Of a DNA stretch of 64,000 bases, positions 1 to 9,511 are shown piece after piece (position 1 is the first letter of the stretch; every line of letters starts with the position of its first letter). The position numbers and the translations under genes were made by a program. Origin of the DNA: Lachnospiraceae bacterium (lineage in GTDB: Bacteria > Bacillota > Clostridia > Lachnospirales > Lachnospiraceae). The stretch spans positions 373,121 through 437,120 of the forward strand of contig JAAUZV010000014.1 of the NCBI GenBank assembly GCA_014804425.1, given 5' to 3'. The notes under the pieces are model-generated. The model did no database searches. It saw only the letters and a list, made by a program, of their open reading frames with translations, and was not told the DNA's origin.

Positions 1-793
1 GCATATATCCCGTTCCCCAGATTGTTTTGATGAGCCTGGGTTCGGACGGATCCTCCTCCAGCTTTTCCCGCAGCCTCCTGATATGAACGTTCAAGGTGCC
101 GTCACTGTAAAACGCATCGCCCCACACCGAAAGAAACAACTGCTCCTTCGTCACGATCGTTCCGCGGTGTTCATATAAGCATTTGAGCAGTGCAAACTCC
201 TTCGCCTTTAAAGGAATCTCCTGCTCCGCCGCGCCGCTCTGCGCACCTGTCCTATTCTTTTTCAGGTATACGCACAGCTTTTCCTCCGCAAGGCGGAGCG
301 GAGCGTCCTGCTGCCCCGCGTCCGCGCCGCCGTTCATCGCTCCTCCGTTCACCGCTTTTATTCCATCCATCCTGCCGGTTTCCTGTTGCAGCGCTTCTCT
401 CTTCACACTCTCCGCGGCGCGTCTTCCCGCCTCCATGCGCTTTAAGACAACCTGTACCTTCGCAAGCAGCACGCTCAAAGAATAGGGCTTTTTGATATAA
501 TCATCCCCGCCGATGTTTAAGGCGATCAGCACATCACTGTCGCTGTCGCGCGCACTGATGAATAAGATAGGAATATCTAAGGTTTCCCTTATTTTTTTAC
601 ACAGAGAAAAGCCACTCTCATTCACAAGATTAATGTCAAGCAGAATGAGCCCCGCCGTGTTTTCGGCTAAAAAAGCAAGGCACTCCTGCGCCGACTCCAC
701 ATACTTGCAGCTTACGCCGAACATCTCAAAATACTCGCAGGTCATCTGCGCAAGTTCCACCTCATCGTCCACGATCAGACATTGCACATCCAT
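1..793 (-). CDS. Two-component response regulator, OmpR/PhoB type (3' end truncated by window edge)
   Basis: Reverse-strand reading from ATG at 793 gives MDVQCLIVDDEVELAQMTCEYFEM...LILLDINLVNESGF...YIKKPYSLSVLLAKV...KEFALLKCLYEHRGTIVTKEQLFLSVWGDAFYSDGTLNVHIRRLREKLEEDPSEPKLIKTIWGTGYM. Receiver plus winged-helix; open at window edge so absent from the ORF track. Confidence 0.9.
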   Translation of the reverse strand, partial: MDVQCLIVDDEVELAQMTCEYFEMFGVSCKYVESAQECLAFLAENTAGLILLDINLVNESGFSLCKKIRETLDIPILFISARDSDSDVLIALNIGGDDYIKKPYSLSVLLAKVQVVLKRMEAGRRAAESVKREALQQETGRMDGIKAVNGGAMNGGADAGQQDAPLRLAEEKLCVYLKKNRTGAQSGAAEQEIPLKAKEFALLKCLYEHRGTIVTKEQLFLSVWGDAFYSDGTLNVHIRRLREKLEEDPSEPRLIKTIWGTGYM

Positions 794-809
794 GCCGGTT
801 CTCCTTTTT

Positions 810-2984
810 CTATGCCTGCTCCATCTCCTGCAATTCGGTCTCGGTCTCCATCATCCGCTCCAACAGCGTCTCCTGTAAATGCTCCTCGCCGTCTAACTGC
901 TCCTGCAGCTCCATCAGCTTCTGATAGTCCGAGGCAAGCTCCGGCTCCATCAGACGCAAAGACAGCTCCGCCGCCCGCGCCTCGCTCTCCTCAAGCTGCT
1001 TCTCGTACTTTTCCAACTGCTTTTTGAGCCGGGACAGAACTTTTCCCGGGTTATAATATGTTTTTTTGTCAAATACATCGTCCAGCGTCGGATTCTTAGC
1101 GGCATTCCCGCTGCCGTTCATCCCTGACGCACCCTGTCCTGCCTGCGCACCGCTTCCGTTTATCCCGGCCGCGCCCGCGCTCTCTCCGGCGGTATTCTTT
1201 TTTTCCTGCGCAGCAGTTCCGTTCTCCCGTACGGTATCCTTCACGATACCGCTCATGCGCTTCTGTTTTTCCTCTAAATATTCCTCGTAGCCGCCCCGAT
1301 ACTGCCGCACCTCGCCCAAGTCAAACTCCAGCACGCCCGTTGCGATCCGGCTGACAAAATAGCGGTCGTGTGAAACAAACAGGATCGTCCCCGGGAAATC
1401 GCCCAGCATTTTTTCCAGCGCATCCTTGCCCGCCATATCCATATGGTTGGTCGGCTCATCCAAAATGAGCAGATTCGGCTTGCGGTAAAACATCTTGCAA
1501 AGCTCTAAGCGCACCTTCTCCCCGCCGGAGAGCTGCCCCATCTGCTTCATGACATCCTCCCCCGAAAAAAGAAATGCACCAAGCGCGCCCCGCACCTGCT
1601 CGCGCAAAAGCTTCGGATATTCCTCCCAAAAATTATCCAATATCGTCTGCTCCGGCGGCGCATCCTTCATGACCGCCTCCTGCTGGTCAAAATACCCCCA
1701 CTCCACATTGTGACCGAATGAGAATCTCCCCGAAAGCGGTGGGATCAGCCCGACAAGCGTTTTGAGCAGCGTCGATTTTCCGATGCCGTTCTCCCCGAGG
1801 ATCGCCAGCTTTTGCCCCTTTTCCAATAAAAAAGAAACCTCCGCAAGCTCTTTGTCGTAACCGATCTTTAGGTTCTTGACATTCAACACTTCCGTATAGC
1901 TTTCGATACGCGGCAGAAACATGGCGCGGAAGGTTTTCGTGTCAAACCGCCTCGGCTTCTCGATCTTCACCATATGTTCGATCGCCATCTGCTTGGAATG
2001 CGCGGACGCCACCTTTGTCGGCGTGTTCTTCCACTTTTCGATCCACTCCGTCAGACGCTTGATCTCCTTCTGCTGCGCCTCATAATCCTTCTCCTGCTTT
2101 TGCAGATCTTCCTCTTTGCGCTTCATGAACGCGCTGTAATTGCCCGGATAACGCTTGATGCGGTGATACTCGATCTCATAGGTCACGTCGATCACGCGGT
2201 CTAAGAACATGCGGTCATGCGACACAATAACGACAGCCTTGTCATATTTTTGCAGATAGCCCTCCAGCCATTCGATCGTCTGCAGGTCAAGGTGGTTGGT
2301 CGGCTCGTCCAAGAGCATGATGTCCGGCCTTGAGAGCAGCAGCTTTATAAACGCGATCTTCGTCTGCTGTCCGCCCGAAAAGCTCCCGATCGGACGCTGT
2401 AAGTCCGCAAGCGCAAAGCCGAACTGCTGAAACATGATCTCCATGTCCCTGCGCCAGCTATATCCTCTGAGCGCCTCCATCCGCCTTTGCAGCGCATTGT
2501 ATTCGCCGAGCAGCCGCCGTTGTTCTTCGCTCTGCGGCTCTGCGCTCTGTTCCTCTGCGTCCTGCCGCCCTGTGTTCTGCGGCTCTGCGTCCTGCCGCCC
2601 GTCAGCTTCCTCCTCACTGCCGTTTCCGTGCGCCGTGCCGCTCTCCAATTGACACTCGATCTCTTTCATGCGCGCCTCGCAGGCGAACACCGCGGCGAAG
2701 GTTTTCTTGATCTCCTCCTCCACGCTTAGCTCCGCGTCCGGAAAGCTGATCTGATGCAGGAAGCCGATCTCCTGCTTTCCCGCCGTCGTAATGCCGCACG
2801 TCTCGTCGCTGTCCAAATTGTTCATGGTAATGTCGCCGTTGATCAGCTTTAGGAGCGTTGTCTTCCCGCAGCCGTTCCGTCCGACCACCGCAATTTTTTC
2901 ATGGTCGTGAATCTCAAAATTTACATCCTCTATAATCGTGTCCGCGCCGTACTGCACCAGCGCATGCCGTATCTGATACCTCAT
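810..2984 (-). CDS. ABC-F family ATP-binding protein (two NBDs)
   Basis: Two Walker A motifs (GRNGCGKTTLL, GENGIGKSTLL), two signature motifs (SGGQQTKIAF, SGGEKVRLEL), LLDEPTNHLD/LILDEPTNHMD. Likely start MRYQIRHAL at 2984 rather than 3044. Confidence 0.93.
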   Translation of the reverse strand: MRYQIRHALVQYGADTIIEDVNFEIHDHEKIAVVGRNGCGKTTLLKLINGDITMNNLDSDETCGITTAGKQEIGFLHQISFPDAELSVEEEIKKTFAAVFACEARMKEIECQLESGTAHGNGSEEEADGRQDAEPQNTGRQDAEEQSAEPQSEEQRRLLGEYNALQRRMEALRGYSWRRDMEIMFQQFGFALADLQRPIGSFSGGQQTKIAFIKLLLSRPDIMLLDEPTNHLDLQTIEWLEGYLQKYDKAVVIVSHDRMFLDRVIDVTYEIEYHRIKRYPGNYSAFMKRKEEDLQKQEKDYEAQQKEIKRLTEWIEKWKNTPTKVASAHSKQMAIEHMVKIEKPRRFDTKTFRAMFLPRIESYTEVLNVKNLKIGYDKELAEVSFLLEKGQKLAILGENGIGKSTLLKTLVGLIPPLSGRFSFGHNVEWGYFDQQEAVMKDAPPEQTILDNFWEEYPKLLREQVRGALGAFLFSGEDVMKQMGQLSGGEKVRLELCKMFYRKPNLLILDEPTNHMDMAGKDALEKMLGDFPGTILFVSHDRYFVSRIATGVLEFDLGEVRQYRGGYEEYLEEKQKRMSGIVKDTVRENGTAAQEKKNTAGESAGAAGINGSGAQAGQGASGMNGSGNAAKNPTLDDVFDKKTYYNPGKVLSRLKKQLEKYEKQLEESEARAAELSLRLMEPELASDYQKLMELQEQLDGEEHLQETLLERMMETETELQEMEQA

Positions 2985-3014
2985 GATGTGCTTCCTCTTT
3001 ATGCCAAAGATAAC

Positions 3015-3060
3015 AAAATGAGCGGTACCCCGCCGTTTTGGCAAATGTATCGCTCATTTT
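3015..3060 (-). terminator. Probable hairpin terminator after the lipoprotein gene
   Basis: Inverted repeat AAAATGAGCG ... CGCTCATTTT downstream (minus strand) of the gene ending at 3084. Confidence 0.45.
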
Positions 3061-3083
3061 ACATTACTGTGATAATTGTCCGA

Positions 3084-3809
3084 TTACTTTACAGTCACGG
3101 ATGTGATATGCGGATTCACGCCCTCATACCAGTATAAGAAGCCTTCCATATCGACTACATCGCCGATCTGCAGATTCTTGACTGCCGCGTAAACATCCGT
3201 CGTGTTATCACACAGATAGGACTCTACCGTAAACGTATAGGTCTGTCCGTTTAAGGAAACATTGAAGTACAGATCGTCGCCGTCCGTACCGGAATTGTCC
3301 CACTTATACATGAATGCAGCGCCGTTGCCCGCATCCTCCACGGTCATCCCCTTGAACGATACAAATTCATTTTGATGCGCGATCAGGTCATCCGATCCGA
3401 GCATGCTCGTTACGTCAAGCGCCGATGCAACATAATTGCCATCCTCGATCTCGAACGTTGCGTCAATAATCTCAACCTCGCCCGACCACTCTGCCTTATA
3501 GCCCGTTACCTTGATCTTCGTACCCGGCGTCAGCTTATCATAATCCGCCTCGGAGCAAGCCATCTCGTAAATAAAATATGCGCCGTCCTTATCCTGCGTA
3601 TAAATCGTCGCCTTATTATCCCACCAAGCCTGCTTTGCCTGCACATAAGTCTCTACGACGACCTGCGCGTCCACTGCCGCAGCCACGTACTCCGCATAGG
3701 TCATGACACCCTCGGACTTTACATCGCTTCCTGCACCACCCTTTCCACCGCAGCCTGCGAGCGCAAGCATCAGGGAAAACGTCAAAATCAATGCCACACT
3801 TTTTTTCAT
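3084..3809 (-). CDS. Putative lipoprotein
   Basis: N-terminus MKKSVALILTFSLMLALAGCGGKGG is a lipobox signal peptide; rest not assigned to a family. Confidence 0.75.
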   Translation of the reverse strand: MKKSVALILTFSLMLALAGCGGKGGAGSDVKSEGVMTYAEYVAAAVDAQVVVETYVQAKQAWWDNKATIYTQDKDGAYFIYEMACSEADYDKLTPGTKIKVTGYKAEWSGEVEIIDATFEIEDGNYVASALDVTSMLGSDDLIAHQNEFVSFKGMTVEDAGNGAAFMYKWDNSGTDGDDLYFNVSLNGQTYTFTVESYLCDNTTDVYAAVKNLQIGDVVDMEGFLYWYEGVNPHITSVTVK

Positions 3810-3925
3810 TTTTTTCTCTCCTCTTTTTCTTTATGCGCGGAAGCCCCCTTCAGAGCTCCCATCAACAATCACACGTTGACATTGTACTCAACAATCGCAA
3901 AGAAATCAATAGCTTTCTTTTGAAA

Positions 3926-5527
3926 TCAATAGCTTTTCTGCTTTTTTGCCTGCAAAATGACATAAAGTATGATCAAAATCCATACGACCGCCAGCGAAAC
4001 AAGCAGAACGACCGCCGTTTTCGGAAGCGGACCTAAGTCTGTTTTTCCCGTCGCGGACGATCCGCCCTGATCTAAGCGGTACAGCGATGTCGTGTCGGCA
4101 TAGAGCTTCTCCATAAACGCCTCATCCACGGTCTGTCCCCTCCTGACCGCCTTCACCGTCTCCTCGACCAACTGCCCTGCGGCATTGCGCAAGGATGCCG
4201 AGCCGTTAAACACCGGCGTAACAAAAGTATTGTCAATATTGTCAATCAGCAGCTTTGCCGCCTTGATCTTGATGTCATAGTGCAGGGCGTTGTCCTCGCC
4301 GCCCCTCGCCAGATAGTCCGTATACTCCGCCGCGTTCTGCGCCCTCGTCGTCACGGGGATATAGCCCTCCGTCTCGGCATACGCGATCTGCACGTCGTTC
4401 GTCAGAAGATACTGCGCAAACAGCCACGACGCCAATACCTCCTGCGGGTCGGACTTGTTAAATAAGCACACGGACGGTCCCTGTGAGATCATCTGCGGCG
4501 CACCCGTGTCAAACTGCGGAACCGTCATGACCGCGGTCTCAAACTGCGCCAGTTTCTCATCGCTGATATCCCGAAGCGGCGCGTCCGTTCCCATCCATGT
4601 CGCGCCCGCCGTGGAATCGACCGCAAAAATACACTGTCCCGCATTGAGGAAGTTGGCGGGATAACTCGAAATCTTAAATGTGGAAAACGCTTTGCTCTTT
4701 CCATGCTCCGCGATCGTATAGAGAAGCGCCTTCGTCGTATCGCTAAAAAGGAGGATGTCCCCCTCGTCCGTGGAATAGTCGCCGCCCGTCTGCCATAGCA
4801 TCTGGATCATCATGTTATCCGTGGATTTGTAGATAAACGGGATCAGCACGTTCTGTCCGTTGACGACGTAATTTCCGTCCGCGTCCGTCGCCATGGCCGC
4901 CTCGGATACCTCCCACACAAAATCCCATGTCAGCACATCGGGCAGCGTATAGCCCAGCGCTTCCACATAGGTTTTATTCACATAGCATGCCTCGGTGGAA
5001 CGCATGAACGGAATTGCGTAATAGTGCCCGTCAAACGCGCCCTCCTCCAAAAAACGGGGAATGACCTCGCTCTGTGCCACCGCGTCAAAGCGCACCTCGC
5101 TCCCTCCGAGACCATAACGTTCATCAGCAAACAGCTCATCCAGGGGAACCACGACATTTGTTCCCGTCAGATAGGTTGCGATGTGATCCGGATAGGTGAT
5201 ACAGACATTCGGCGTCGTATTTGTGGAAATGTTCGTAATGACGTCATTATAGATCATTCCATAATCCGTATACAGACGCAGATTCACCTTAATATTCGGA
5301 TACAGCTGTTCAAACTCAGCGATCGCCCGCTCATAAATGTCCGTCTGTGTCTTGTTCGTATCGTTTTTTGCCCAAAACGTGATCGTATAGTTCCTTGAGG
5401 TGTCGAATTCCTCCGGCATCCCGAACGGGTCAAGCCCCTTCGACCCGTGACAGCCCGCAAGCAGCGCGGCGGATGCAAAAAGCAGACATAACAGCAAAAA
5501 ACGAACGGTCTTTCTTTTTTTCGTCAC
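3926..5527 (-). CDS. Extracellular (sugar-type) solute-binding lipoprotein
   Basis: Lipobox (LLAGCHGSKG), YTITFWAKNDTNKTQTDIYERAIAEFEQLYPNIKVNLRLYT; C-terminal TM; followed on the same strand by two permease genes and ATPase upstream. Confidence 0.9.
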   Translation of the reverse strand: MTKKRKTVRFLLLCLLFASAALLAGCHGSKGLDPFGMPEEFDTSRNYTITFWAKNDTNKTQTDIYERAIAEFEQLYPNIKVNLRLYTDYGMIYNDVITNISTNTTPNVCITYPDHIATYLTGTNVVVPLDELFADERYGLGGSEVRFDAVAQSEVIPRFLEEGAFDGHYYAIPFMRSTEACYVNKTYVEALGYTLPDVLTWDFVWEVSEAAMATDADGNYVVNGQNVLIPFIYKSTDNMMIQMLWQTGGDYSTDEGDILLFSDTTKALLYTIAEHGKSKAFSTFKISSYPANFLNAGQCIFAVDSTAGATWMGTDAPLRDISDEKLAQFETAVMTVPQFDTGAPQMISQGPSVCLFNKSDPQEVLASWLFAQYLLTNDVQIAYAETEGYIPVTTRAQNAAEYTDYLARGGEDNALHYDIKIKAAKLLIDNIDNTFVTPVFNGSASLRNAAGQLVEETVKAVRRGQTVDEAFMEKLYADTTSLYRLDQGGSSATGKTDLGPLPKTAVVLLVSLAVVWILIILYVILQAKKQKSY

Positions 5528-6399
5528 CCTTTTGTCCCCCCTCTTGATACGCCCGCCATGATTTTTTCACGGAAAATGAGAAACAGCACGATGAGCGGCA
5601 GCGAGATCACAACGACCGCCGCCATCATTGCGGGGATATTTTCACGGCCGAAGCCGTTCTCCCGGATCTCCTGAATGCCGTTCGACACCAGGAAATAGCG
5701 CTCGTCATCGGTGATGAGGCGCGGCCATACATAGGAATTCCAGCACTCGATCACCTTTAAGATCACGATCGTAATGAGCGTCGGGCGGCAGATCGGCACC
5801 ATCACCTTACACAGATACTTTAAGTCGGAGGTACCGTCCACTTTCGCCGCATAATAAAGCGAGTCCGGCACCTGCGCAAAATTCTCTTTTAGCAGGTAAA
5901 TATAAAAAACGGATGTGACGGACGGTAAGATCAGTCCCAAAAACGAATTGCGCATGTTCATGTTTGTGATCGTCGCAAAGTTCGTGATGATGACAAGCTC
6001 GTTCGGTATCATCATCAGCGCCAGAAACAGCGTGAACACAAGATTTTTTCCCCGAAAGTCCAGGCGTGCAAACGCGAACGCCGCCAATGTGATGACCACC
6101 ATCATGATCGCGGTCGTCGCCACTGTAAAAATAAACGTGTTGAGCAGGTATCTGCCGAGCGGAACGGCGCTGAACGCATCCGCATAATTCTGAAGCGTCG
6201 GCGACAGGGTAATGAATTGCGGAATATATTCCGAATTGTACGCTCCGTAGCTTTTGATGCTCGTCAGCAGCATCCAGTAAAAAGGAAACAGCACGATGAG
6301 CGCCCACAAGGTGAGCAGAATATAGGTGATCGTACGAACGCCTTTTTTGCGCCGCGCCGCCGTGCGCTCGACCTCCTGATAAGTATCCGTTTTTGCCAT
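5524..6399 (-). CDS. Carbohydrate ABC transporter permease (MalG/UgpE type)
   Basis: FPFYWMLLTSIKS, AAKVDGTSDLKYLCKVMVPICRPTLITIVILKVIECWNSYVWPRL EAA-loop pattern. Confidence 0.92.
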   Translation of the reverse strand: MAKTDTYQEVERTAARRKKGVRTITYILLTLWALIVLFPFYWMLLTSIKSYGAYNSEYIPQFITLSPTLQNYADAFSAVPLGRYLLNTFIFTVATTAIMMVVITLAAFAFARLDFRGKNLVFTLFLALMMIPNELVIITNFATITNMNMRNSFLGLILPSVTSVFYIYLLKENFAQVPDSLYYAAKVDGTSDLKYLCKVMVPICRPTLITIVILKVIECWNSYVWPRLITDDERYFLVSNGIQEIRENGFGRENIPAMMAAVVVISLPLIVLFLIFREKIMAGVSRGGTKG

Positions 6400-6442
6400 G
6401 GAAGGATTCCTCCTTTTTGCAGTCAGTTTCTTGAGGCATTGA

Positions 6443-7348
6443 TCAATTGTACGTCGTGTGCTTACTGCTGATGAGCAGGTTGATACAGGTGATCGTCAAA
6501 ACGATCACAAACAGTATGATCGCCGCGGCTGAGGCGTACGACGGATAACCGCCGCTGTCCCCGTAAAGCATGTCGTACACATATCCGACGATCGTATTCA
6601 TTCCCGCCGCGTTTAAGTTCGTCCCGAACAACGCGACGGCGTCGCTGTATTCCTTGAACGCGCCAATAAAGCCCGTGATGACAAGATAAAAGATCGTGGG
6701 CGAGATCATCGGCAGCGTGATCTTTCTAAAAATACGCGCGCCTGACGTGCCATCCACTTTTGCCGCGTTGTAATAGCTCTGATCCACGGATAAGAGCGCA
6801 CTGGTGAGGAGCAGGATCTTAAACGGCATAACGACCCATATGATATAGAAACACATGACAAACATTTTCGCCCAGTACGGTCCGGAAATAAAATCGACCG
6901 ACTCCCCGCCGAACCAATGAATGAGCAGGTTCACAAGTCCGTCCGTGTACTCCGTCTTTTTGAACAGGATCATAAAGACGAGCCCGACGGCAAGCGTATT
7001 CGTCACATACGGCAGAAAATAAACCGTCTGAAAAAGCCTGCGAAGCGGTTTGATGGAGCTTAATCCCACGGAGATCAAAAGCGCGATGCCCGTTGAGAGC
7101 GGCACGGTAATGACCACCATGAGGAAGGTATTTTTTACCGCCTGCAAAAAATACGTATCATGCAGAACATACGCAAAATTATAACCACCGGTTCCCTGAT
7201 ACGTCTGCGACGCAAAATTATAGCTCTCCTCAAACGAATACACAAATACGTCGATGAGCGGATATACCATAAAGCATCCCAAAAACAAAATAGCGGGCAG
7301 CAGATACAGCCAACCCTTAGCCTTATTTTTTTCCATACGATTCCTCAT
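6443..7348 (-). CDS. Carbohydrate ABC transporter permease (MalF/UgpA type)
   Basis: Six-TM pattern, AAKVDGTSGARIFRKITLPMISPTIFYLVITGFIGAFKEYSDAVALF. Confidence 0.92.
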   Translation of the reverse strand: MRNRMEKNKAKGWLYLLPAILFLGCFMVYPLIDVFVYSFEESYNFASQTYQGTGGYNFAYVLHDTYFLQAVKNTFLMVVITVPLSTGIALLISVGLSSIKPLRRLFQTVYFLPYVTNTLAVGLVFMILFKKTEYTDGLVNLLIHWFGGESVDFISGPYWAKMFVMCFYIIWVVMPFKILLLTSALLSVDQSYYNAAKVDGTSGARIFRKITLPMISPTIFYLVITGFIGAFKEYSDAVALFGTNLNAAGMNTIVGYVYDMLYGDSGGYPSYASAAAIILFVIVLTITCINLLISSKHTTYN

Positions 7349-8115
7349 TCCTGTTTTGGTTTATCCCCATACTTGATGTGGTAAACCAAATCCTTGATTT
7401 TTCCGATGTTCATATACAGTGTATCCTCGCTGATGTGCTTTTTTGCAAGCTCGGACAAAATCCGCGGCTTGGCGGACGCGTCGATCGTGATCGTATCGAT
7501 GAGCTGTGACATCGGTATTCGTTCATTTTCCAGTATTTTTTCAAGAGAGCACTCGTCCCGCCCCCAGAGCAGGAACAAGCCCTTCTGCATATATAGCCGG
7601 TCGAACTGCTGCGTCGCATCCACAAAGATCGGCATATCAACGCCCTCGTTCCCCATGAGCGTCGATTCCTTATCTATGTATTTTTGCAGCCATTCATACA
7701 GAAATTTATTATTCCGGATGACCTCGCTGGAAAGCTTTCTTCTTTCCCTGAGCGCCTGCTCATATTTACTCTTATTAAAAATGAACACCTTGCCGTCGTT
7801 TTCCGCGTACCGCCCCTTGGCGTCATGGCAGGCAAAAAACAACGCCACGTCAAAGGAATAGGAAAAATCCAGCATTCTCGTCGGAAGTGCAAAATGCTGC
7901 GCGATCTCGATACAGGTCAGCTCATCAAAATTAAACAATTGTTTCATTTCATCAACAAAGCGGAACATCTGACTGTCCGCAATGTGAATGTGGTCTCCGC
8001 GAAGCCCTGACGGGATCAGCACAAACTCGCTGTTAGCCTGCCCGCGAAACACGATGACGTCGCCCCGCCCATCCAACTTTTCGATATATTCATCATAGGA
8101 ACTGATCTTTGACAT
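7345..8115 (-). CDS. FRG domain-containing protein
   Basis: VIVFRGQANSEFVLIPSGLRG and IEIAQHFALPTRMLDFSYSFDVALFFACHD are the FRG hallmark motifs; stop overlaps the permease start by 4 bp (7345-7348). Confidence 0.88.
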   Translation of the reverse strand: MSKISSYDEYIEKLDGRGDVIVFRGQANSEFVLIPSGLRGDHIHIADSQMFRFVDEMKQLFNFDELTCIEIAQHFALPTRMLDFSYSFDVALFFACHDAKGRYAENDGKVFIFNKSKYEQALRERRKLSSEVIRNNKFLYEWLQKYIDKESTLMGNEGVDMPIFVDATQQFDRLYMQKGLFLLWGRDECSLEKILENERIPMSQLIDTITIDASAKPRILSELAKKHISEDTLYMNIGKIKDLVYHIKYGDKPKQE

Positions 8116-8129
8116 TTTCGTCTGCCTTC

Positions 8130-9230
8130 CTAAGTATTAAAATAAATCCGTTCTCCCGTCTCTTTCTGAAACAGAAGCACCTTACTCGGTTTTAACGCAA
8201 AACGGACGTCCTTCGCATCCGTGTCCACCTTGTTCTCCGCGTTGATGATGGAGCGGATCGCCTTGCTCTGCGCATGCGGATTCGTCGAGACGACGCTGAT
8301 GTCGCGTCCCATGACCTCCACGCCCGTCAGCGTACAGCATAATGCGCCGTTCTCTTTTAAGAGAAAGCCCTCGGGACGGATGCCGACGTCCACCGCCCCG
8401 TCCGCCGCGCCCGGAACAGGCAGTACGGCGTCGTCACCGATATAGAGCGTTCCCGCTTTCACCTCGCCGTCAAAGAGATTGACCGGCGGCGTTCCTAAAA
8501 ATTTCGCAACAAATAGATTGACCGGATCGTCATACACATCCTGCGGCTTTCCGATCTGCTGCACTTCGCCGTCCTTCATAACGACGATCACATCGGAAAT
8601 GCTCATCGCTTCCTCCTGATCATGCGTCACAAACACGGTCGTAATGCCCGTCTCCCGCTGAATGCGCCGGATTTCCTCCCGCGTCTGTAAGCGCAGGCGC
8701 GCATCGAGATTCGAAAGCGGCTCGTCCAGCAAGAGCACCTTCGGCATCTTCACCATCGCACGCGCGATCGCAACGCGCTGCTGCTGACCGCCGGAAAGCT
8801 CGCTCGGCTTTCTGTCCATCAATTCCTCGATCTGCACGAGCTTTGCCGCCTCATATGCTTTGTCCTGCATCTGCTGCTTCGTGAGCTTGTCCTCACCTTT
8901 GAGGTTTTCCAACGGGAACGTGATATTCTGTCTGACTGTTAAATGCGGATAGAGTGCATAATTTTGGAATACCACACCGACGCCCCTGTTTTCGGGCGGT
9001 AAGTCTGTCACATCGTCCTCGCCGAAAAAGATTTTACCGCTCGTCGGCTTCTGCAGTCCGCATATCATAAAAAGCGTCGTACTTTTTCCGCAGCCCGAGG
9101 GTCCGAGCAGCCCGACGAGCTTCCCGTCCGGAATCTCAAATGTAAAATCATCCACTGCAACGACCTCGCCGCCCGCTTTTTTATTGCGGTTTGGAAATTT
9201 TTTTGTCAAATGTTGTAATACTACCTTCAT
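8130..9230 (-). CDS. Sugar ABC transporter ATP-binding protein (UgpC/MsmK/MalK type)
   Basis: GPSGCGKSTTLFMICGL, LSGGQQQRVAIARAMVKMPKVLLLDEPLSNLDARLR, C-terminal OB-type domain with VGIRPE. Confidence 0.93.
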   Translation of the reverse strand: MKVVLQHLTKKFPNRNKKAGGEVVAVDDFTFEIPDGKLVGLLGPSGCGKSTTLFMICGLQKPTSGKIFFGEDDVTDLPPENRGVGVVFQNYALYPHLTVRQNITFPLENLKGEDKLTKQQMQDKAYEAAKLVQIEELMDRKPSELSGGQQQRVAIARAMVKMPKVLLLDEPLSNLDARLRLQTREEIRRIQRETGITTVFVTHDQEEAMSISDVIVVMKDGEVQQIGKPQDVYDDPVNLFVAKFLGTPPVNLFDGEVKAGTLYIGDDAVLPVPGAADGAVDVGIRPEGFLLKENGALCCTLTGVEVMGRDISVVSTNPHAQSKAIRSIINAENKVDTDAKDVRFALKPSKVLLFQKETGERIYFNT

Positions 9231-9326
9231 AACCGATACTCATGCCTTTCTGCTGCCCGCAAATCCGGTCTTCTTTTTCCGACACGCGCTCTTTTACGCT
9301 CTCGCACGCCGGATTCCTGCATCCTC

Positions 9327-9355
9327 ATTATAGTGTGCCTCCCCGGTAAAAACAA
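9327..9355 (-). promoter_or_regulatory. Predicted sigmaA-type promoter of the sugar-ABC operon
   Basis: Minus strand TTGTTT-N17-TATAAT upstream of the ATPase gene. Confidence 0.55.
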
Positions 9356-9439
9356 GAGAAAAAATCGCCGCAGAGTGCTTTCCATCGCTTTATTTTACCA
9401 AAACGCGGTAATTTCTACCCCTTAAAACGCATTTTCTAT

Positions 9440-9468
9440 TTGATTTTCTTGCGATTTGCTACTATAAT
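9440..9468 (+). promoter_or_regulatory. Predicted sigmaA-type promoter of the M23-like gene
   Basis: TTGATT-N17-TATAAT, about 44 bp before ATG 9512. Confidence 0.6.
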
Positions 9469-9511
9469 ATGCGTACCGAGTACTTACAGGACTCCGAGGG
9501 AGGTTTTGCGT

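Noticed and set aside
3372-3923. 183-aa plus-strand ORF opposite the lipoprotein gene
   Set aside because: Shadow frame; no RBS and no recognisable protein features.
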